DNA from: Zarea fungicola
Lineage: Eukaryota > Ascomycota > Sordariomycetes > Hypocreales > Cordycipitaceae
Direction of reading: 5' to 3'
DNA length: 40,925 bases
Assembly (NCBI GenBank): GCA_900169235.1
Contig: FWCC01000402.1
Coordinates: 1-40,925 of the forward strand
Positions 33,045 through 40,925 of this stretch are shown in pieces. Position 1 is the stretch's first letter. Each line of letters opens with the position of its first letter. A model generated the notes under the pieces. That model did not search any database, was not told the origin of the DNA, and worked only from the letters and a program-made list of their open reading frames with translations. The position numbers and the translations under genes were made by a program.

Positions 33045-33950
33045 ATGACGCAGCAGCATATCCGCTTCCTTGTCCTTTCTGATACGCACGACAATGCATT
33101 TCCACTCCCGGAGTCCTTACCTGCCGTCGACGTAGTCATCCACTGCGGCGACCTCACCATGATCGGTGGCCTATCCAATTACCGCCGCGCCCTCGACTCT
33201 CTCGCAGCCTGCTCTACTGAAGTGAAACTTGTTATTCCAGGCAACCACGATGTATCCCTGGATGCCGAGTGGTGGGATAGAAATCTGGATCGCGATGATG
33301 ATGAGGACGAGCCAGCGAATGCCCGCGCGTCATTTTCATTGGACGAGTATACCCGCTCTGGCGTTTTGTTCCTTGACGAGGGCACTCGCGAGATTATTCT
33401 CCAAGACGGTTGTAGTTTTAAAGTCTATGCATCGCAATATACGCCGGGCTTTGGTGGCTATGCCTTTGGGTATAGACCAGAGGAGGACCGGTTCAACGGG
33501 ACAGGGAGGAGGATCCCAGATGAGGAGGGTATTGATATTGTAATCACGCATGGGCCGCCCCAACTTCCATGTTCATCGTCAAATCCAGGTGAGGCGAGGT
33601 CAGCGTACAGACTCGACCTCGGTGGGAGGGATGACAACGGCCAACAGCAGCACCTTGGATGTCCACGACTGTGGGAGGCAATTGCGAGGGTTAAGCCCAA
33701 GATGCACTGTTTCGGACACATACACGAAGAACACGGCGTGAAGATGGCGACGTTTCATTTAGAAACGACAACTGTTAAGGATGTTGAAGCTGTCGAGAGA
33801 CAAAGTGTGCTAGACATTGGTAATATCGCACCGGCCGCGGCTGGCGGAGTAGGAATGACTCTGCTAGTAAACGCAGCCATTATAACACATGGAGAGGAGG
33901 AAAACAAGAAGCCATGGGTGGTGGATATGATTTTTTTAAAACCAAATTGA
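33045..33950 (+). CDS. calcineurin-like metallophosphoesterase (MPPED/UPF0046-like)
   Basis: Intronless, 301 aa. All metal-binding blocks of the superfamily are present in order: SDTHDN with Asp13 and His15, CGDLT with Asp36, GNHD with Asn67 and His68, THGPP with His169, and GHIHEEHG with His225 and His227. These residues bind two metal ions and hydrolyse phosphomono- or diesters. The overall layout (short N-terminal strand, NHD at about 67, C-terminal GHxH, about 300 aa) fits the eukaryotic MPPED-type group of small cytosolic phosphoesterases. An acidic insert (DRDDDEDEP, 82-90) and a Gln-rich insert (199-202) are lineage-specific decoration. The substrate is unknown. The start ATG is the first in the frame and follows a pyrimidine-rich leader. 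Confidence 0.94.
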   Translation: MTQQHIRFLVLSDTHDNAFPLPESLPAVDVVIHCGDLTMIGGLSNYRRALDSLAACSTEVKLVIPGNHDVSLDAEWWDRNLDRDDDEDEPANARASFSLDEYTRSGVLFLDEGTREIILQDGCSFKVYASQYTPGFGGYAFGYRPEEDRFNGTGRRIPDEEGIDIVITHGPPQLPCSSSNPGEARSAYRLDLGGRDDNGQQQHLGCPRLWEAIARVKPKMHCFGHIHEEHGVKMATFHLETTTVKDVEAVERQSVLDIGNIAPAAAGGVGMTLLVNAAIITHGEEENKKPWVVDMIFLKPN

Positions 33951-34335
33951 CCATTTTAATAATTTTAGTGGGTTTTCCTCTAGGGACTCTAGTTTTTCCT
34001 CTCCTCAGTATATTATAGAGGTACGCAGTCGAGCCTCATACCATCGGTATTCGGTATTGCCCTTTCAGCAAAGGACAACCAACGACAATGCTGTAGCGAT
34101 GTGCACTCAAGTGAAAGTAATCCGCTAAGAAACCTCTGAGAGAGTCGACTTCAATGCGCTTGGTTGTCAGGCTAGCCGTTATGGAAACGCCTGTTTCTTT
34201 TCGCTTAAACCAGGAGCCAGATTCTCGTGAGATTGTGGATGTTGTGAGTCTCAAGAAATATAAAGGTAGCTTGCATGTATAATGTCTTCAGTGCAGCCAC
34301 TTCTATTCGACAGCATATGTGTCACGACACATAGC
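33951..34335. other. intergenic, no gene seen
   Basis: This is the 3' flank of the metallophosphoesterase. The short minus-strand frame at 34036-34254 has no recognisable domain. Confidence 0.45.
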
Positions 34336-34460
34336 AGGTATATATTAGATGCTAGGAATGTCCCGCCTAATGGCTAGACATTACTTGATCTTTTTGGTCT
34401 CTGTGGCCCAGTGGTACCTAGCAACACTGGTCCTGACAATATGTCATTGGTTCGCCATCA
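34336..34460 (+). repeat. tRNA-derived repeat, copy B (SINE-like or tRNA pseudogene)
   Basis: This is the diverged copy of the repeat at 573-710. It has box A TGGCCCAGTGG at 34404-34414 and a box B-like GGTTCGCCATC at 34449-34459. The shared 5' part includes GATGCTAGG and CATTACTTGAT. No cloverleaf with a usable anticodon can be drawn. Confidence 0.55.
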
Positions 34461-34533
34461 CTACACAGTACCAATTTCTCTTGTCGCTGCTCCGATAACC
34501 TACAGGCAATAGCACGCCGAGTCTCAAATCTTC
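34461..34533. other. intergenic, no gene seen
   Basis: Nothing recognised. Confidence 0.3.
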
Positions 34534-34776
34534 ATGTCACCAATCATACAAGGTCGAAACACAGTCGCGGACTTGCCTGCAAAAATAACCAACCATTTTC
34601 TCAATGGAAAATCCATTCTTGCGGTCTAGACCAATGATGGATTGGTGAATGTGTCCGCTACAGCATCGGCGCTGGGCCAGCGAGCTCCGCAGGATATAGA
34701 CGAGCTTCTGCAAAATGATCTCGTAATCCAGCCACCGAAGACTGGCATCGACTCAATTTCAGCGACTGTTAGCTAG
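34534..34776 (+). pseudogene. unassigned 81-codon frame with one internal TAG
   Basis: From ATG at 34534 to TAG at 34774-34776 the sequence reads in one frame with a single internal stop, TAG at 34627-34629 (codon 32). The rest looks protein-like: a helical run ASALGQRAPQDIDELL, then QPPKTGIDSIS. The length, start, stop and composition suggest a small gene or exon inactivated by one change. I do not recognise a family. It could also be the 3' part of a longer decayed gene, or chance. Confidence 0.3.
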
Positions 34777-35540
34777 CAATGTGAGGCGAGCGGGTTTTTA
34801 ACCACACCACCTGCTAACCGCGCATAGCAGCTTCGCTGCAGGTGCCAAGGTAGATGCAGCATGGTAGGAATCAATAGGGCCGAATTTTGGAGGAAATGGA
34901 TTGGATTAGGATTGGATTATATACCTAGTGAGGCAGGCCAAGATACTTTTAATGCGAGCCAGCGTGTCAGGGCTTTCAGCCCAACGAGTCAGCCTAAAGT
35001 CGTCCGCGTCGTCCTATCGACCTTGCTTCACCTTTTCTGGTGGCGTAATAGCAGGTAGGAGCCATTGTAGCTTCAAAATCCATGTTCGATTATTTTCTAT
35101 CTTCCTGCAATGTCACTCGCTAACCCCGACTCCCGATCCAGTTTGACTGCGCCTAGGCATGCGCGTCGGTACTGATGTGTGTTGAAAAACTAGCCAGCGA
35201 CTGCTGCCAATACAACAAGTAAACCGCAACATGAATAGTGTTGAGAACTCTGAGCTATCATTCCTTTAAGAGCAGTAAGCAGAGATGATGTTATGGCATA
35301 TGTTGTGCAATAATTGCCAGCAATGAGCCCTAGAAGGGAGCCAATCAGCGACTTCTCGCTGGCCATACACTCTAGCCGGAAGTTTATCAATCCCTCGTTT
35401 TTGGGTAGTTTGCCCAGCTAATAGTTAGGCTTTTTGGTGTATTAAGATGATATTTCGTCTGTAAGTCCTATGAAAAATGCCGGGATGGAACCGAATCGTT
35501 GGTCGACTTGCCCGCATCGGTTGCCCGGGGCCCTTAATAT
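34777..35540. other. intergenic, no gene seen
   Basis: Short frames on both strands lack motifs. Nothing else recognised. Confidence 0.45.
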
Positions 35541-35858
35541 TCATTTGTCGAGTGAGATTTCTTTCAACGTAGATGACTCTGTATTAATGGATCTCACCTC
35601 TATCGTAGTCATACTTTCATCTGGGAAGACGGGACTCGGTTCCCTGCCCCCGATGACATTTCTTGCCGATATAGCTAACAGCTCACGCTCACGGCACGCC
35701 CAGAGATGCGAGGTTTCAATTACGCGCAATGCATCTGCACATGCCCGGTAGAACCCGCTTCCGTAGTTGCAATCGTCATAATTCAAGTACTCCTTTTCGC
35801 TAATGATCTGCTCAACCTGATATATGCAGCCAGCCACTTTCGCAGCGGTCTTGTCACA
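35541..35858 (-). other. unassigned open frame, possible gene remnant
   Basis: A 98-codon frame begins with MAGCIYQVEQIISEKEYL and continues with a Cys/Tyr-rich stretch (DDCNYGSGFYRACADALRV) predicted to be helical. The frame stays open upstream of its first ATG through about 20 more sensible codons (ending CALPSCDKTAAKV) before a stop, so it looks like the end of a larger protein. I recognise no domain, and no splice site joins it convincingly to another exon. It could be a decayed gene's last exon. Confidence 0.3.
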
Positions 35859-36328
35859 TGAAGGGAGGGCGCATTGGAAAACGGATTCCAGGACAGAGTG
35901 CTGAGCTGGCTCTAGCGGCAGAAATCACAAAAGAGGTGAAAGGAGTGTTCAAGAGCTTGTGGTGTGTGCAGAGGCTGTACAAGATACAAGTTCCGGGAAC
36001 CTCCGGCGCTTTACAAGCTAGTACGGTGGCTTCCGCAGACAGAAACAAGAAAATTCATACATAGAGCGATGTAGTATGTCAGCTGCGGGTGGTCACGTAG
36101 GAAGCGGATAGTTCCACTCTCATCACCACCATCCACCTATTCTAACCCAGTGTTCAGATGGGGGAGCCTGGAGGGACTCTTGCTTTTCACAGGGGGGCGT
36201 CTCTCTTGGATTGGAGTAGGTCTCTCGCAGCCCGCGTATTCATGCAGAAATAGTCCTCCACTTGGCGGCGGATGTATGATTACCGTCCCTATATCTAACC
36301 CTAAACCACTTCCTCATTGTGACATAGA
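35859..36328. other. intergenic, no gene seen
   Basis: No recognisable gene; the right end is the 3' flank of the thioredoxin gene. Confidence 0.4.
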
Positions 36329-36898
36329 CTAACTTTGAAGTTCGCGTGACAATGCCTGGACTGTGGCCTCAAGGGCTGCTTTATCCGCGCCCAGAATTCT
36401 ATCAACCAAACCATTGGAAGAGAGCTTCACTGACCCACGGGCTTTGAGGCCATCCACATTCACTCCTTGAGGCACGCCATCCCGAAAGAATACAAATGTT
36501 GGCATCGCCGTTACGCTGTATCGCTGAGCGAGATCATTGAGATTGCTGACGTTCACTTTGGCAAAAGCGAGTTTGCCCTTTGAGAAATTGTCTTCTGCCA
36601 GGTTGGAGAAGATGGGTGCAATTGTGCGGCAGGGAGGGCACCAGTCCGCGTAGAAGTCAACGACCACACAGGTGTTGGAGGAGAGAACAGCATCCAATTC
36701 AGCAGTTTCGGTTACTTTGACGACTTTCTGCGATGTCTCGGGAATAGGGGAGCGGTCCTGGAACAGAATCTATTTTACCGTCAGCGATGCAGTCGGGACG
36801 CTGACGACCGAAGACTGTATTAAGAAATGGGAAGTGCTCACTGGCCGGACGAAGATAATGAGAGCAAACACTATAAGAATCCATGATAGGGTGTCCAT
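36329..36898 (-). CDS. membrane-anchored thioredoxin with WCPPC active site
   Basis: Two exons, 36898-36842 and 36757-36329, join to 486 nt (161 aa). Residues 1-19 (MDTLSWILIVFALIIFVRP) form a single hydrophobic segment, a signal anchor or uncleaved signal. The thioredoxin domain covers about 38-161. The active site VDFYADWCPPC has Cys59 and Cys62, with Pro replacing the usual Gly of WCGPC. The cis-proline loop TAMPTFVFF and an inserted loop (QGVNVDGLKARGS) before the last helix follow. The intron uses GTGAGC and TTCCAG (84 bp). An alternative donor GTCGTC gives a 51-bp intron, keeps frame and adds 11 residues. The protein would reduce or oxidise disulphides near a membrane. It is not the standard short cytosolic thioredoxin of about 105 aa. 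Confidence 0.85.
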
Positions 36899-37611
36899 TT
36901 TTCCGGAGCAGTCGCGTGGATTGGTGAGACGAGTCGTGTGTATTGAGGATGACAGAAAGCTCACCTCATCGGCTCAATACAGAAAGGTGGCGATTTCGTG
37001 TTGCCACACGTGACTTCCACCATCCTCAGCTGCGTCCAGCGTGCGATGAGCTGCCGCGATTGAAATGCGCAAGGCGTAGCATTAAGTGTAGCTAGGTAGC
37101 CTATAAGGACTGTCTAGAGCATATTTGAACTTGATTAAAATAACAACATATATAAAAATAGGCCATTTAGTGGCTTAGGCCGGTGACGGTTATAGCATAG
37201 TTCGCTACTATAGTGGCAAAAAGGCACAGGCGTTTTTGCCAACAAGTGGGATCACACCAAGAGCCCAGCCTTGGCCGCTCGTACTCATACGGATGGTAAT
37301 CACATGGCAGTCCCTATTATTGCCAGGCTTGCATACGCCACATCAGCAGGAAAAGCAAGCCCAGGACTGATCCCATAGGATAATTAATCCACTACTCCTT
37401 ACCGCACACAGACGTGTATTCATGGCAGTGATCAGTGACTAGAATCCAAGTAGCCATAAGCTATGGGTGGGGTATGGGTGTTGACATAGAGTCTAACCTA
37501 TGATTAGGTATAGGTTTCATAGAAGGTTCAACCCACCGAATTCGTCCATTCATTCATTGCTTCATTACCCCGGGTGGCTTCTACCTAGTACGAGCCCATA
37601 CTAGAACCAGG
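36899..37611. other. intergenic, no gene seen
   Basis: The left end is the promoter of the thioredoxin gene. The stretch 37130-37560 is AT-rich with short repeated words (CTATGGGT, GGTATGGGTG, AGGTATAGG) and no coding potential. Confidence 0.5.
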
Positions 37612-37747
37612 GTCGGACATCTTGTGAATCATACGAATGAAACCCATATGAATTGAATAAAATAGACCTATCATTTGGTTCGATATTTGTAAGACCTGGC
37701 ATCGAATGAATCGATCGATTCAATCGAACATTCGCAAGATGTCCAAC
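37612..37747. repeat. foldback (inverted-repeat) element
   Basis: The left arm GTCGGACATCTTGTGAAT (37612-37629) is the imperfect reverse complement of ATTCGCAAGATGTCCAAC (37730-37747); 16 of 18 positions pair. Partial matches (ACGAATGAA and TTCAATCGA) continue inward. The interior holds the palindrome AATCGATCGATT at 37709-37720. The layout suits a miniature inverted-repeat element or an RNA hairpin. No flanking target duplication is evident. Confidence 0.5.
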
Positions 37748-37986
37748 CTAGAATAGAACGATGCTATCAGACAGCGGACGAGCCCAAATCTCACTGTGGA
37801 GCGATTCCTTCCTTTCCGGCAAGCCAATAAGCCATTATTGATAACTATAAGTTATCTTGAAGCTAACCCCTTGTCGTTTTTTCTTCTCCTTGTCCGCACT
37901 AGCCGCAAGTTCTTGACAGCCTCCCTCCCGCGTTCCGCAGAAATTACGAAAACAGCCCCTTATAAGCTTCTTTTCACTCAGCAAAT
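37748..37986 (+). promoter_or_regulatory. upstream region of the truncated monooxygenase
   Basis: It contains a CT-rich tract and the TATA-like CCTTATAAGC about 25 bp before the ATG at 37987, so the original promoter appears to have survived. Confidence 0.4.
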
Positions 37987-38259
37987 ATGCATGACTCCTC
38001 TACCAACATCTTGGATGCCCTCATTGTCGGGGCTGCTTTCTCGGGAGTTTACCGGTTGAAGCGCCTGCGAGATGAAGGCTATAACGTGAAACTTGTCGAT
38101 GCGGCTTCGGATTATGGAGGTACATGGTACTGGAATCGCTACCCTGGCGCCCGTGTTGATTGCCAAGTCCCTACCTATCAGTTCTCTGAGCCATCGCTAT
38201 GGAAGGAGTGGACATGGAAACAGCGGTTTCCTGTCAGACCGGACAGGACCCGATCCTAA
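37987..38259 (+). pseudogene. N-terminal fragment of a Baeyer-Villiger-type FAD monooxygenase
   Basis: A 90-codon frame starts like a fungal Baeyer-Villiger monooxygenase. DALIVGAAFSGVYRLKRLR is the FAD dinucleotide fold, in which the second Gly of GxGxxG is Ala. Then come YGGTWYWNRYPGARVD and TYQFSEPSLWKEWTWKQRFP, both highly typical of the family. Agreement stops at about residue 83, and a few unrelated residues lead to a stop. Intact enzymes are about 500-600 aa, so over 80% is missing, including the NADPH-binding fold and the FxGxxxHxxxW fingerprint. The following kilobase contains no continuation, but does contain a transposase relic. It is a truncated pseudogene. Confidence 0.82.
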
Positions 38260-38539
38260 GACCATGCCCATAATAGTCGAATAATTGCTCTATTGACTCG
38301 CAAAGGACCAACATATGACGCCGCCTGAAGTGGTAAACATTATCTAGGATAGATTTGGGTCCGTTACCAGTATCACACTTATAATGCAGTCTAGTGCTAT
38401 AACCTAGAAGACTGTGCGGCGCTTAGCTTTGCAATAAAAATAGAATTCAAATATTTTTATAATGTTTTACTGCATATGGTAGGAGTTTAGCCAGAGAATT
38501 GTGTATTCCTCGATGGGTCCGGTATTAACCTACCAGACG
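38260..38539. other. AT-rich spacer, no gene seen
   Basis: No continuation of the monooxygenase could be found in any frame. Probably noncoding or decayed transposon sequence. Confidence 0.4.
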
Positions 38540-38860
38540 CATTCTGCTTGCAAGGCTGGTCAAAAAGCGTACAACTCCAATCCAAAAGAAAATCTGCAGA
38601 GGGACACCAGAGTCTAAATTCTTTCTGCATATACGTTAAAAGTCATGAAGTTATCTCGTATATTTGCTGGTTCTACAGACAAGATGTTGTTTAAATATTT
38701 ATAGAGCAGCTTTTACAGCACTCCAGACGATGGCCCAATAATGAGTCTATATTTGTCATGGACAATGCTTCATTTCACTTGTTGGACAATATTACATAAA
38801 CATGTAAAGAAGCAAGTATTCCAATCTCAACAACGGCACCATACGCTCTTAGAAAAGAAA
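38540..38860 (+). mobile_element. decayed Tc1/mariner-type DDE transposase
   Basis: In two overlapping frames the sequence keeps blocks of a fungal Tc1/mariner (DDE_3) transposase. SAYTLK and SRIFAGSTDKMLF (from 38624 to about 38690) precede the core, and SIFVMDNASFH (38746-38778) holds the second catalytic Asp with its usual Asn-Ala-Ser-Phe-His. TCKEASI follows. In-frame stops, a frameshift between the blocks and loss of the YLPPYSPDLNPIE end show that it is dead. No terminal repeats could be placed. Confidence 0.65.
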
Positions 38861-39018
38861 TCATTTCAGGGACATTTTAGCGTCTAAAAACCACGACTAA
38901 GTCTATACTTACAGAATAGGTGGGCTTACAAGCAAAGTGTTTTAAGAGCTTTATTAAAGTTGATAACAAGTCGCTTAGATATGGAAACGATATTGTAGGA
39001 GGACATTTTCGCAATATT
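38861..39018. other. AT-rich spacer, no gene seen
   Basis: Nothing recognised. Confidence 0.3.
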
Positions 39019-39036
39019 AGATTTTATATAAAATCT
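39019..39036. promoter_or_regulatory. perfect 18-bp palindrome containing a TATA box
   Basis: AGATTTTATATAAAATCT is its own reverse complement. The TATATAAA core lies about 90 bp upstream of the ATG at 39119 and is followed by a CT-rich leader, so it was probably the promoter of the broken secreted-protein gene. Confidence 0.5.
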
Positions 39037-39118
39037 TACAATTATAATTCACCTTCCTTAGCCCCCTTCTTTCTCTACGCCTTGCCTAGTCAACAGATCT
39101 CTGTTTACACATGACTTC

Positions 39119-39500
39119 ATGATCAAGATGCACTTTTCCATTGTACTAATCTACGCCTTAGCTACCGCTGTCCTAGCCAGTGCAACTTAACGCGACAAAG
39201 GTACTTTGACAAAGTTCTGCAATACAAGCGGCAGCGAGTATCAATATATATCCAAGATATACAGCTAGCTTTTAAACCGTATTACCGATCACGGGTGGCA
39301 TCAGCGCAATGAGCCGGAGCAAGATCGCCTGCTGCCTCACAGGGCATCTAAAGCTGAATTAGCAGTGACCTCTTTGGGTGGCTATTAAAAAACAAACATA
39401 CAACTGCAAACAGTTCCGGGACCCCGACCGCAGTCGAGCTGACAAGTTCGGCTACACCTCTGCCAACATCAGCGCCGGCCTGATTGAAGGTGTCGAATGA
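39119..39500 (+). pseudogene. broken small secreted protein gene
   Basis: The ATG at 39119 opens a clean 23-residue signal peptide (MIKMHFSIVLIYALATAVLA), then a stop codon follows at once. In-frame sequence continues past it (one Cys within the next 25 codons) to a second stop near 39268. Further protein-like pieces appear in other frames: SKIACCLTG near 39315, and a final piece with FGYTSANISAGLIEGVE ending at the TGA at 39498-39500. The architecture (signal peptide, short Cys-bearing body, about 380 bp) fits a small secreted protein with at least two nonsense changes and frame breaks. Introns could explain some of the frame changes but not the stop directly after the signal peptide. Confidence 0.45.
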
Positions 39501-40571
39501 AGAGGCAAGAGAAGGAACCAGATCCTCCTTCTATTATATATCAGCTTCAGTAAACTCAAGAGCGGAGGGATATAACTCGCTGTTACTTCCGTTATAGGCC
39601 TCGATATGCCTAGCCCGAAGAGAGTGGCAAAGTAAAACGAGATGAGAAGCAGTACGTTTTCTTAAAAGAATCAAGTAGTTAAATGACGGTATGCAAATCC
39701 GGGTTCTTATAGATAAAATGGTGTAAAATAGATATCTTTCAAAATTGAATTCAAATTGGACTTTTCTTAAATTAAATATCTGTCCTTGAGATGTAAGATA
39801 AAAAATAAAAAACAGAAGACCCTAATTTACTACGCTGTAAGAACCTTGACTGTGCGAAATTTGTCTAATGAGCGAAGTACTATCATTCCCTTGAAAACCA
39901 TAGGAGATTGAGAGAATCACATTTTCTCATTCTGCACAGAGTCAAACTCCATTTTTTTTGTCGCAGCAATAATGACCGAACTCTGAGGTTCTGAGTCGTG
40001 CAATAGGGGCTCGGCGGCAGCTGTGCAGGGGGCTATGGCACAAAGGGGTCCGTTGGGATATTCATCTTCTATTCCAGCCTATCTTATTTTCCATCTCTGA
40101 GATGGAGCTGTGTAATTGATCTTAGATATCTTACTTCAGTGCCAGTCTATGACCATTTGTCAATTATTTCTTGGGCAAGTATTTGGTAGATGCACGCCCA
40201 GCTAATTCCATACCACACCATAACGCCGTCATTAATTCCGAAATATTCTGCCTATTAGAGTCTCATCTATGTAGATTGTAACTATCATTGCTCTGCATAG
40301 AATGGGCTGGTTGAAGTGTATTGTTATTCTGGTGTGGTAGATACGATAGATAATACGGGAACACGCCGCATCAAAAAGGGGCACAGCGAAACATGGCACA
40401 GCGAGATTACTTTCGAGCCCCAGGTGTAATTGTCACCTGCTTTCTCAGTATCGCTTCCAGCGCTGCCCCTAACTTACTTAATCAAGAAAAGGAACACTAG
40501 CCTCTAACCGATTAGCTAACGTCAAACACCCCCTACCCGGCCATACCACCTACCTGGTCAGCTCCACGAAT
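39501..40571. other. AT-rich intergenic region, no gene seen
   Basis: No coding frame, RNA or clear repeat is recognised. A short direct repeat GGCACAGCGA (near 40379 and 40395) is the only structure noted. Confidence 0.45.
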
Positions 40572-40573
40572 NN
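40572..40573. other. assembly gap (NN)
   Basis: Two undetermined bases immediately before transposon-derived sequence suggest a join between contigs or a collapsed repeat. Confidence 0.95.
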
Positions 40574-40596
40574 AATTATAAAATTATAAAACCAAT

Positions 40597-40925
40597 GTCT
40601 TTATATAGCCTAATCTTCAATTATTTCAGTTTCTTTAATATTAATCATTATACTCTGTGTAGTGCCTAGTAATTGCTCCTTAAGCTGCCGATGAGTGTTT
40701 TAAACGTCTATGACTTCAACAAACCTTGAATTAGGGTTAGGTTGAACTTTTTTGCGTCTTCTAGGCTCTAATAGCCTAATTCGAGCTTTAAAAAGCTGAT
40801 TTTAAGCCTGTAGAATAGATAAAGCGACGGCTTGTTGTTTAAATCGCTTAATTATCTTTTGCTGTGCCTTTTGGCTCATTTGGACGTCATCTTTTGGTGT
40901 ATAATAGTCCTGAAAAAGCCGTTTT
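40597..40925 (-). mobile_element. C-terminal end of a decayed Fot1/pogo-type transposase
   Basis: Reading the minus strand from the window edge gives one frame with QKIIKRFKQQAVALSILQA, then ARIRLLEPRRRKKVQPNPN and SRFVEV. This is the coiled, basic tail typical of fungal Fot1/pogo (CENP-B-like) transposases. Two in-frame TAA codons interrupt it, followed by a TAG and TAA near the end. The DNA is AT-rich with many TpA, as expected after repeat-induced point mutation. The catalytic part lies beyond the window. Confidence 0.7.

Noticed and set aside
1..40925. CRISPR array, bacterial operon or prophage
   Set aside because: No regularly spaced repeats. Introns, the intron-containing tRNA and gene content show a fungal nuclear genome.

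Overview
The window looks like nuclear DNA from a filamentous ascomycete, probably a sordariomycete (Hypocreales-like, though the species cannot be fixed from the sequence alone). The evidence is genes split by 47-135 bp GT-AG introns, most with CTAAC/CTAAT-type branch sites, a highly reducing type I polyketide synthase (HR-PKS) with fungal domain order, a LaeA/UMTA-type methyltransferase, a secreted GH27 alpha-galactosidase, small secreted cysteine-rich proteins, and decayed Fot1/pogo and Tc1/mariner transposases. Two Ns at 40572-40573 mark an assembly gap.

Left part (1-16 kb): a secondary-metabolite locus. A Myb/SANT-like protein (1297-1971, -) is followed by an apparently intact seven-exon HR-PKS (3585-11519, -; 2,529 aa; KS-AT-DH-cMT-ER-KR-ACP, all catalytic motifs visible, no release domain). 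Divergent from it across a 663-bp shared promoter is a BAHD-type acyltransferase (12183-13634, +). Convergent with that lies an acyl-CoA-oxidase-like flavoprotein (14079-15881, -) in which the usual catalytic Glu appears to be replaced. These three genes form a compact candidate cluster for an acylated or transesterified, C-methylated reduced polyketide. A carrier-domain-like relic (387-572) and a tRNA-derived repeat lie at the far left.

Middle part (16-34 kb): a four-TM membrane protein (17794-18486, +), a five-exon SAM-dependent methyltransferase (19045-20124, -), tRNA-Gly(GCC) with a short intron (21012-21090, -), GH27 alpha-galactosidase (22268-23881, +), a DJ-1/PfpI protein (24697-25581, +), a six-cysteine secreted protein (27295-27727, +), an FAD monooxygenase (30023-31392, +), the spliced C-terminal remnant of a CorA-like Mg2+ transporter (31686-32330, -) and a metallophosphoesterase (33045-33950, +).

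Right part (34-41 kb): gene-poor and decayed. It holds a second tRNA-derived repeat, unassigned ORF relics, a membrane-anchored thioredoxin with a WCPPC site (36329-36898, -), a foldback element, a Baeyer-Villiger monooxygenase cut off after about 90 residues (37987-38259), a Tc1/mariner transposase relic just behind it, a broken small-secreted-protein gene (39119-39500) and the stop-riddled end of a Fot1/pogo transposase running off the window. Splice joints were worked out by hand from reading frame, splice consensus and domain continuity; no alignments were run.
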